Shown in pieces: positions 1-5,102 of a stretch of 5,102 nucleotides of DNA. The notes below the pieces were generated by a model. The model saw only the letters and a program-made list of their open reading frames with translations, was not told the DNA's origin and did not search any database. Position numbers and translations under genes: made by a program. The stretch's first letter is position 1, and every line of letters begins with the position of its first letter. Source of the stretch: Candidatus Methanophagales archaeon ANME-1-THS (GTDB lineage Archaea > Halobacteriota > Syntropharchaeia > Alkanophagales > Methanospirareceae); the NCBI GenBank assembly GCA_004212135.1, contig RXIE01000016.1, positions 1 through 5,102 of the forward strand. The letters run 5' to 3'.

Positions 1-1
1 C

Positions 2-256
2 ACTCCGCGAAAAGGTGGACCAGAGGGAGATGGCTGGCCATTTGGGCGCAGCGTCTTCAGCTCTGAAATCTCCGCATGTATTGATGGCGTGGACGGTGTG
101 GATTGCGTCCATGACCTCATTCTGAGAGGTGAACCATATCCATTTGACGGTGAGAAGATAGCTATTCCCAAAAAAGGTTTGGTTTGGTCAGGAAGACATT
201 TTATTCGGATCTCAGGTCCTGAAGAAGAGTGCAGAGTGAGGGGTCGGGGCTCATGA
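2..256 (+). CDS. Baseplate J/gp6-like protein, C-terminal end (5' truncated)
   Basis: Partial gene: the frame is open from the window edge and ends at TGA 254-256, giving 84 visible residues. It looks like the C-terminus of the 'putative baseplate assembly protein' family (gpJ/gp6-like, Afp11/Pvc11 in eCIS). Members of that family build the baseplate wedge around the spike hub of a contractile tail. Signs seen: a GGPEGDGWPFGR stretch (residues 5-16) followed by FSSEISACIDGVDGVDCV, which matches the usual 'G-WPFGR-lyvsEi...i-gV-GVd-V' pattern near the end of these proteins. The end (IAIPKKGLVWSGRH) fits the usual 'L-xx-SG-H' strand. The stop overlaps the next gene's ATG (ATGA), so the two are probably co-translated. 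The catalogue of N-terminal domains cannot be assessed. The family call rests on motif recall and on the tail-protein gene that follows. Confidence 0.75.
   Translation, partial: TPRKGGPEGDGWPFGRSVFSSEISACIDGVDGVDCVHDLILRGEPYPFDGEKIAIPKKGLVWSGRHFIRISGPEEECRVRGRGS
236..243 (+). promoter_or_regulatory. Ribosome binding site deciding the start at 253
   Basis: GTGAGGGG lies 9 bases before the ATG at 253, inside the end of the upstream gene. It supports the ATG at 253 over the in-frame GTG at 229, which has only a weak GAAGA upstream. Confidence 0.5.
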
Positions 257-2307
257 AAGCGACCGAATTTACCTGTCTCGTGATCACCACGAGACGGGGA
301 TGGGAAGAGGGCGCGAGGCAAAATCTCGACGTTTCTGATGAGGGTATTATGCTGAAAAGGGATCCTTCGTATAGCCTTGAGCGGAAAGTCGGGGGTTCGA
401 CCGCGTGGCTTGAAGCGACGGATATCGTCGTGGACACCTGTGGCGTGCTTTATATCCTGGATGCCCAAGAAGACTGCATCCTCACCTATGACCCACGGAA
501 TAATCGGATGGAGCGATTGAGATATGGAGGAGTGGGAGGAAGTCTTCCTGGTCAGTTCAAAGAACCCCGGGGGATCGCGCTCAGCACTGATACACTCTAC
601 ATTGCGGATACGGGAAATAACCGGATTCAAGCTTTCGCACGGATCAACCTGCAACTACGCTGGATCGTTACAACGACTGATGCTGGGGGGCATGCAATCC
701 CCGCTGGGGTGGGCGGCAACTTCAATCCGGTTGATATCGCGGTGGGGAGGAGTGATAAGAGAGAGACGATGTATGCCCTCGATGGCGTGAACCATCGCGT
801 CCTGAAATTCGATGCCGGAGGGAGATTCAAGGGGACGTGTGCGGAGACCGAGCTCGAAGAATCGGTACAGATCGCGCTTGATACAGCGGGTTTCCTCTAT
901 GTACTGGATAAGAAGAGAAGAAAGATCTTGAAATTTAGCCCTGAGGGCAAAGATGAGCTGGTACAGCCCGAGTTCAATTTAGAAGAGCTCAATATAGAGC
1001 CTTCTGGGCTTGCCATCGATTTTGACGGGAACGTTTACGTCGGCGACACGAGAGAGCTGAAAGGAAAGGAAGAAGAACGGTTTATCCATACCTTTGCTCA
1101 TTCGGGGAATTACGCCGGGCCACTACTGGGGTATCAGGGATCCTGCGCGGGCATAGCCAGGGATACGTGCGGCAACTTTTATGTTATTACCGGGAAGAGA
1201 GATGAGATCGGTTTTCTAAGGTTCATTCGGGAACGGTACGCGATCAAAGAGTCGGGCACGTTTATCACGCACGCATTTGATAGCACTGAACCAGGTTGCC
1301 GGTGGCACAAGATGGCTTTAAATGCTGAAATCCCGGATAAAACTCACCTTAATGTGTATTATCATAGTGCAGATGAGAAGAAGGCCTTGGAGGAGCTTCA
1401 AGAAGCTGAGTGGTCACCCCTTCTCCCATTTTATAGCTCCTCTATGACCCTGCATGAGGCGCTCATTCAAGGCCCACCGGGGCGATATCTCTGGCTTAAA
1501 CTGGAGTTAATCTCCTCAGATGAATACCAGACGCCGAAAGTAAGGAGCATAAAGTTGTTTTTCCCCCGGATTTCGTACCTCAGGTATTTGCCTGCGGCAT
1601 ATCAGGAAGACGAGGCAAGCAAAGACTTCCTGGAACGATTTCTTTCGCTCTTCGAGAGCTTCTTGGATGATAAAGAGAATGAGATCACGCACCTTGCACG
1701 GTACGTTGATGTTGAAGCGACTCCCGCGGAGTTCCTCGCATGGCTTGGCACCTGGGTTGGCGCGGTTTTTGATGAGAGCTGGTCAGCCGAGAAGCGGAGG
1801 CGGTTCCTCCAGCAGGCGGCCGCGTTGTACAAGAAGCGAGGCACAAGGGCTGGTCTCGAAGAGATCATTGAGATTTATACCGGTTATAAGCCGATGATCG
1901 TTGAAAATGCCCAGCTCTATCGACAGAATACCGCGACCCGAACCAGCTGTGGGGTGAATAAAGAACTAAAATCTTCGCTCGAACACCTTTTTGGAGCACC
2001 CACACCCCATCGGTTCTGTGTCCTGCTGCACCCGCCGCAGGTGAGAACTGAGGCTCAGTTGAAGACGATAAAGAGCATTATAGAGACTGAGAAACCGGCA
2101 CATACCGCTGCAGGTGTGGTGGTTCTGCAACCGTGGTTCTATTTACACCTGCACACGTATCTGGGCATTAACACCTATTTATCCCAGCCGGTCATGCGGC
2201 TCGGCATAACCTCGGTTATCAGTCGAGACACGGTACTAACCGATGGAGAAGAGGCAGGGCAACTCGAACGACGCTCCAGGACAGGTATAGACACGAAACT
2301 CACCTGA
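253..2307 (+). CDS. NHL beta-propeller fused to P2 gpI-like phage tail/baseplate protein
   Basis: 684 residues from the ATG at 253, chosen for the ATGA overlap with the upstream stop and a GTGAGGGG site; a GTG at 229 would add eight residues. Residues about 50-315 form an NHL-type propeller. Recurring G-x-(L/V/F)-Y-(V/I) strands have their Tyr at 67, 116, 174, 216, 262 and 310, suggesting six blades. The clearest repeat is GQFKEPRGIAL...LYIADTGNNRIQAF (100-128). Residues about 325-440 look like a beta-sandwich (RWHKM, then GRYLWLKLEL from 410). From YLRYLPAAYQ (442) onward it matches the phage tail protein I family (TIGR02242-like), with the WLGTWVG and KRGTRAGLEEIIEIYTG motifs (529 is the Arg of RGTRAG). 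The C-terminus carries EKPAHTA and LGINT/LGITS strands. By family and position it is a baseplate wedge/periphery component (gpI/gp7-like, Afp12/Pvc12 position). The propeller may bind a partner, glycan or surface; that is inference. Confidence 0.85.
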   Translation: MKATEFTCLVITTRRGWEEGARQNLDVSDEGIMLKRDPSYSLERKVGGSTAWLEATDIVVDTCGVLYILDAQEDCILTYDPRNNRMERLRYGGVGGSLPGQFKEPRGIALSTDTLYIADTGNNRIQAFARINLQLRWIVTTTDAGGHAIPAGVGGNFNPVDIAVGRSDKRETMYALDGVNHRVLKFDAGGRFKGTCAETELEESVQIALDTAGFLYVLDKKRRKILKFSPEGKDELVQPEFNLEELNIEPSGLAIDFDGNVYVGDTRELKGKEEERFIHTFAHSGNYAGPLLGYQGSCAGIARDTCGNFYVITGKRDEIGFLRFIRERYAIKESGTFITHAFDSTEPGCRWHKMALNAEIPDKTHLNVYYHSADEKKALEELQEAEWSPLLPFYSSSMTLHEALIQGPPGRYLWLKLELISSDEYQTPKVRSIKLFFPRISYLRYLPAAYQEDEASKDFLERFLSLFESFLDDKENEITHLARYVDVEATPAEFLAWLGTWVGAVFDESWSAEKRRRFLQQAAALYKKRGTRAGLEEIIEIYTGYKPMIVENAQLYRQNTATRTSCGVNKELKSSLEHLFGAPTPHRFCVLLHPPQVRTEAQLKTIKSIIETEKPAHTAAGVVVLQPWFYLHLHTYLGINTYLSQPVMRLGITSVISRDTVLTDGEEAGQLERRSRTGIDTKLT

Positions 2308-2326
2308 AGGGATGTTATTCGATAGC

Positions 2327-2333
2327 TATATAT
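2327..2333 (+). promoter_or_regulatory. Possible archaeal TATA box before the third gene
   Basis: TATATAT sits in the 74-base gap between genes, about 50 bases before the ATG at 2382. A start about 25 bases downstream would leave a leader of roughly 25 bases carrying the ribosome binding site. No clear BRE or bacterial -35 is seen. It overlaps the palindrome ATAGCTAT (2322-2329), so a regulator site is an alternative. Confidence 0.3.
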
Positions 2334-2370
2334 CACGATCTTCCTTGTAAGAAAGAGGAGGAAGAGAAAA

Positions 2371-2379
2371 GGAGGGTGA
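2371..2379 (+). promoter_or_regulatory. Strong ribosome binding site deciding the start at 2382
   Basis: GGAGGGTGA is nearly a full complement to the 16S rRNA 3' end. GGAGG ends 6 bases before the ATG at 2382. The alternative in-frame GTG at 2376 lies inside this site, so the ATG is the better start. Confidence 0.65.
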
Positions 2380-2381
2380 AG

Positions 2382-4196
2382 ATGAGCGGAAATGAAGCAG
2401 GGGAAGGTGGACGAGTTACGCAATTAGAACGAAACAAATATTTCTATGGGAAGTTGATGACCGTACGGGATTTTGAGACCGAGCAGCGCTACTTCAATGA
2501 GAAACGGCATCTGCTTAACCGGCTTATACATGGAGTTGGAATCGTCTGTGGGTTGGAGGTAACAGCCCCAAAGATAGAAGGTGGCATATTAAAGCTCAAA
2601 CTTTCTCCAGGTCTCGCACTTGACTGCTGTGGGCATGAGATTATCGTGGGAGATGAATTTCATGAGAAAGAATTGGACGTGCGTGGAAGAGTTAGCGAGG
2701 GTCTAAACTATGTTTATCTTAAATACAAGGAATGCGAGAAGGAATCAGTCCCTGTTCTGGCTAATGCGTCGAGCTGTGAGGAGGCATGCTGTTATAATCG
2801 GGTGGAAGAGATCTTCGAGCTCGTACTGGATGAACCATCGGTTACAGGAGCGGGTGAATCCACACTAAAATCAGCACTGGAGTACTATGAAGAGCACCTG
2901 CGGGTATGCCCCGGCTGTGACTGTGAAGATGCCAAAGTGCTGCTCGCAGTGATTGATAAGAGCGGTGAGGCATTAACAATCAATGGAGCAAAAACGAACG
3001 ACTATCGGGCGCTCGTGTACAATAATCCGATGTTGTATGAACTCCTGAGCAGCCATTTACTCGATTTTAACAACCCCCATCACGTTACCGCTCAACAGAC
3101 AGAGGCGTTGCAGAGTATCGAAGGCTTATCCAATCCCGGTGGAAACATTGACCTGGTCGAAGATAATGCGATCACCATTACAACGAAGACGCAACCCGGT
3201 GCTGATCCCGAGATAATCATCGGCGAGACTCATTCGGAGAAGAAGAATAATCCTCATAAAGTGACTGCTCTCCAGGTCGGGGCACTGGTGAGTATAGACG
3301 GCGTGAGCAATCCCGGCGGAGATGTCGATCTGGTCGAAGGTGATCATATCACCATTACGCCGGATACCGTCAATAAATCCATCACGATCGGCTCGACTGC
3401 CGGTGTTGAACCTGCTACTTCGGTCTCCAGTGTCCAGACCTCGAAGAACGTGGGTGGCTCTGAAAAATATGCGCGGGAAGACCATGTTCATAACCTGGCA
3501 AATAATATAGTAGCGTTTCAAAACTTGACGAAAGCGTTCCAGCTTCAGCTCGAAACGGTCTTTCAATATCTACGTGAGCGTGCTCTTAAATGCACCGTGG
3601 TTAACTTTAAAGAAGTCGGAAAGCGGTTTGACAACAAAGCAGCCGTTGAGCTTTCATCCTTCGCTAAGAAGGCGGTGGATGAACGGGTCTACGAAGACGA
3701 GAAAAGCTTTGGGAAAGTAATAAGAGAGGGACTCGAACTGGAGAAAGCGATTGCTAAAGAACTCAAGGAGTTAGCCACCAAGGAAAGCTTCGATGATTTT
3801 ACTGCATCACTGAAAGAGCTCGAAAAAGCACTCAACGCGAAAGAGCCGCTCAGAGTTGCACCTGCACAGGATGAGGTCTGCTTCTATGCCTTGCTCCTGG
3901 AGCGTAGAGAACGTATCGGAAAAGTAGACTTCTCCCCGGTTATCGATGCTAAAGTTTCAGAAAAATTTACTCCGGAGGTGGTGAGCAGCATGGACCGTGA
4001 AACTAAAAGTGAACTCACGACAACGAAGGCTGCGGTGATCCTTAACGAGGTGTATCGAAATCCGGACATAAAAATCGAGGAGCTCGCCGAGCGGGCAGGT
4101 ATGGATGTTAAGTCGGTAGAGTCAACAGTACTGATCCTGGCGAGGGGGAATATACTTTCGGGGACTGATACAAAAGGGTATCGGTTAACCCTCTAG
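2382..4196 (+). CDS. Mosaic eCIS-associated protein: YFYGKL domain, tail-fibre-like repeats, C-terminal winged helix
   Basis: 604 residues from the ATG at 2382. The N-terminal domain (about 14-200) has YFYGKLMTVRDFETEQRYF (20-38), LLNRLIHGVGIVCGL (44-58) and GLALDCCGHEI (77-87). I recognise this type as recurring beside phage-tail-like clusters, but its function is not established to my knowledge. Cysteines cluster at 82, 83, 132, 136, 137, 176, 179 and 181 (the last three as CPGCDC), possibly metal-binding or disulphide-forming. Residues 230-338 are two 59-residue repeats starting NNPHxVTA, with SNPGG and DLVE motifs as in tail-fibre repeats. YAREDHVH follows at 363-370. Residues about 371-500 are mostly helical and charged. 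Residues 546-604 look like a winged helix-turn-helix (IEELAERAGMDVKSVE, then a GYRLTL wing). It lies between the gpI-like gene and the ATPase gene, the fibre/tape-measure position in Afp/PVC loci. A fibre, fibre adaptor or accessory baseplate protein is plausible; the role is inferred. No signal peptide or membrane segment is seen. Confidence 0.7.
   Translation: MSGNEAGEGGRVTQLERNKYFYGKLMTVRDFETEQRYFNEKRHLLNRLIHGVGIVCGLEVTAPKIEGGILKLKLSPGLALDCCGHEIIVGDEFHEKELDVRGRVSEGLNYVYLKYKECEKESVPVLANASSCEEACCYNRVEEIFELVLDEPSVTGAGESTLKSALEYYEEHLRVCPGCDCEDAKVLLAVIDKSGEALTINGAKTNDYRALVYNNPMLYELLSSHLLDFNNPHHVTAQQTEALQSIEGLSNPGGNIDLVEDNAITITTKTQPGADPEIIIGETHSEKKNNPHKVTALQVGALVSIDGVSNPGGDVDLVEGDHITITPDTVNKSITIGSTAGVEPATSVSSVQTSKNVGGSEKYAREDHVHNLANNIVAFQNLTKAFQLQLETVFQYLRERALKCTVVNFKEVGKRFDNKAAVELSSFAKKAVDERVYEDEKSFGKVIREGLELEKAIAKELKELATKESFDDFTASLKELEKALNAKEPLRVAPAQDEVCFYALLLERRERIGKVDFSPVIDAKVSEKFTPEVVSSMDRETKSELTTTKAAVILNEVYRNPDIKIEELAERAGMDVKSVESTVLILARGNILSGTDTKGYRLTL
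3069..3395 (+). repeat. Two tandem 177-base (59-residue) tail-fibre-like coding repeats
   Basis: Unit 1 starts at 3069 and unit 2 at 3246. Both encode NNPH-(H/K)-VTA-(Q/L)-Q, then SI-(E/D)-G-(L/V)-SNPGG, DLVE, ITIT and a final I-IG strand. Unit 1 has a few extra residues before its last strand and carries a short linker into unit 2. DNA identity is visible over stretches such as CTGGTCGAAG and ATCACCATTAC, but the copies have diverged, so this looks like an old internal duplication rather than a recent one. Confidence 0.75.
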
Positions 4197-4344
4197 GGGG
4201 CACAAAGAGAAGAGCATCTGGGTCAGCCAGCCAGATACGTAAATGATAACGCGATTCTAATGGTGCATAAGCTATCTGCTATCGTAGTTGGTAGTAGCGG
4301 GCATGAAAGATGCTCTCGTGCAGACCGATCCAGAGGGCAGTATA
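4197..4344. other. Intergenic spacer with inverted repeats
   Basis: This spacer holds no convincing gene. ATCTGG (4216-4221) and CCAGAT (4231-4236) could form a 6-bp stem with a 9-base loop just after the stop of the preceding gene, but no T-run follows, so a terminator is doubtful. A perfect 9-base inverted pair, AGAGCATCT (4211-4219) and AGATGCTCT (4308-4316), flanks most of the spacer. No strong TATA box or -35/-10 pair is seen, so the ATPase gene may be transcribed by read-through. Confidence 0.3.
4333..4337 (+). promoter_or_regulatory. Ribosome binding site favouring the start at 4345
   Basis: GAGGG ends 7 bases before the ATG at 4345. The in-frame ATG at 4303 has only a weak GGTAG upstream. 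Starting at 4345 also gives an N-terminus (MTGYYETNLQHI) more like the family, where a Y/W-x-x-N-x-x-(Y/H)-(L/I) helix comes first. Confidence 0.5.
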
Positions 4345-5102
4345 ATGACGGGATATTATGAAACGAACCTCCAGCATATCCAGGATGCGTTAAAGCGAAT
4401 TGACTTACTGATACAGTTACGGATTCTGGAGATAAGAGCAGAACACGCGGATGTAAATGAGTTCAGCGGGCTGTATATATCTGAAGAGGAGATAGATGCG
4501 CTCCTGTCTACTACCTATCCCGCTCGTAATGATGACCCGCGTACCCAGGCTATAAGAAGACGCATTGCTGAGCTCGAAACAGAGATCAAGGAAAAGAGGG
4601 AAGAAAGCGTGAGAAGAGGCACTTCCCTTAAAATACCGCGATTGGCGATGATCTTCGGTCTGACACCCTTCGAAGAAGACGTGCTCGTAGTTGGTATGGC
4701 GCCCGAACTGGATACGAAGTACGAACGATTATATGCGTATCTCCACAACGATGCGACCAGAAAACGACCCACGGTCGACTTAGTTCTGCAGGTACTCTGC
4801 AGCTCTGATGAGGAGAAGCTCCATGCGCGGCAGTATTTTAACCCTGCTGCACCCTTGCTCAAGCACCACCTCATCCAATTAAGAGAAGAGCCCGAAGCAG
4901 CACAGAAAACGTTAGTATCAAAGTTTATCGAGGTGGATGACCGGATCATCAACTACCTTCTCGATGTAAATCACCTGGATCCAACAATAGCACCGTTTAC
5001 TGAACTGATACTGCCGCAGACAGGCCTGGGAGAGATCCTATTGCCAGAAGCGGTGAAGAAGCGGATACAGAAGCTCAGCTCATGGTACCCGGAACGAAGG
5101 GT
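4345..5102 (+). CDS. eCIS-type AAA+ ATPase (Afp15/Pvc15-like), N-terminal part (3' truncated)
   Basis: The frame is open to the window end (252 whole codons from the ATG at 4345; an in-frame ATG at 4303 would add 14). The visible part matches the helical/winged N-terminal region that precedes the AAA+ module in eCIS-linked ATPases. Signs are LPRLA-like IPRLAMIFGLTPFEEDVLVVG (97-117), APELDTKYERLYAYLHND (119-136), KRPTVDLVLQVL (140-151), NPAAPLLKHHLI and DDRIINYLLD. These match the family's 'FGLspfErd-LL-lalApElD-ryerlyAyL-DD--r-rPtv' signature. An early segment (about 70-90) is strongly charged and probably a helix or coiled coil. In Afp/PVC/MAC systems this ATPase is needed for particle assembly or maturation and is not part of the final shaft. 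Walker A, Walker B and the arginine finger should lie beyond the window and cannot be checked. The gene follows the mosaic fibre-like gene in the same direction, consistent with one locus. Confidence 0.8.
   Translation, partial: MTGYYETNLQHIQDALKRIDLLIQLRILEIRAEHADVNEFSGLYISEEEIDALLSTTYPARNDDPRTQAIRRRIAELETEIKEKREESVRRGTSLKIPRLAMIFGLTPFEEDVLVVGMAPELDTKYERLYAYLHNDATRKRPTVDLVLQVLCSSDEEKLHARQYFNPAAPLLKHHLIQLREEPEAAQKTLVSKFIEVDDRIINYLLDVNHLDPTIAPFTELILPQTGLGEILLPEAVKKRIQKLSSWYPERR

Noticed and set aside
201..437. 78-codon minus-strand frame over the junction of the first two genes
   Set aside because: It is antisense to two supported coding regions joined by an ATGA overlap, and nothing in its product is recognisable.
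1602..1897. Open frames on both strands within the tail-domain region
   Set aside because: They overlap the best-conserved part of the gpI-like domain and give arginine/serine-rich translations without family features.
3069..3395. CRISPR or mobile-element repeat
   Set aside because: The repeats are in frame, diverged at the DNA level and encode fibre-like protein modules; there are only two copies and no spacers or terminal inverted repeats.
3126..3566. 146-codon open frame on the minus strand
   Set aside because: It lies wholly opposite the repeat and motif region of the mosaic gene. Its translation shows no recognisable domain, while the + strand frame shows clear conserved motifs.
4216..4236. 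Hairpin as an intrinsic terminator after the mosaic gene
   Set aside because: The stem is only 6 bp with a 9-base loop and no T-run follows, so it meets neither bacterial nor archaeal terminator expectations well.
4515..4952. 145-codon open frame on the minus strand
   Set aside because: It is antisense to the conserved N-terminal motifs of the AAA+ ATPase, and its serine-rich translation looks like a shadow frame.

Overview
The window is a slice of a contractile-injection-system locus, of the phage-tail-like or extracellular contractile injection system (eCIS; Afp/PVC/MAC-type) kind. All genes read on the + strand. The host is most likely an archaeon. This is inferred from a TATATAT element before the third gene, strong GGAGG(GTGA) ribosome binding sites, and an archaeal-looking winged-helix domain at the end of the third protein. 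The sequence contains no taxonomic marker, so a bacterial host is not excluded.

Layout: (1) 2-256 is the C-terminal tail of a baseplate J/gp6-like protein (Afp11/Pvc11 type). (2) It overlaps by ATGA a 684-residue protein (253-2307). This joins an NHL-type beta-propeller of about six blades and a beta-sandwich region to a P2 gpI-like tail/baseplate domain. (3) After a 74-base gap with a possible internal promoter comes a 604-residue mosaic protein (2382-4196). It has a conserved YFYGKL...HG.G.VCGL N-terminal domain, a cysteine cluster, two tandem 59-residue tail-fibre-like NPHxVTA repeats, a YAREDHVH motif, a helical region and a C-terminal winged helix. (4) After a 148-base spacer comes the start of an eCIS-type AAA+ ATPase (Afp15/Pvc15 family), cut off by the window end before its P-loop.

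How they may work together: the first two proteins would be wedge and periphery components of the baseplate. The mosaic protein occupies the position where Afp/PVC loci carry the fibre and tape-measure genes, so it may be a fibre, a fibre adaptor or another accessory structural protein. The ATPase would act in particle assembly or sheath/tube length termination. The most unusual items are the mosaic third protein, especially its terminal winged helix and cysteine cluster, and the propeller fused to the baseplate domain.
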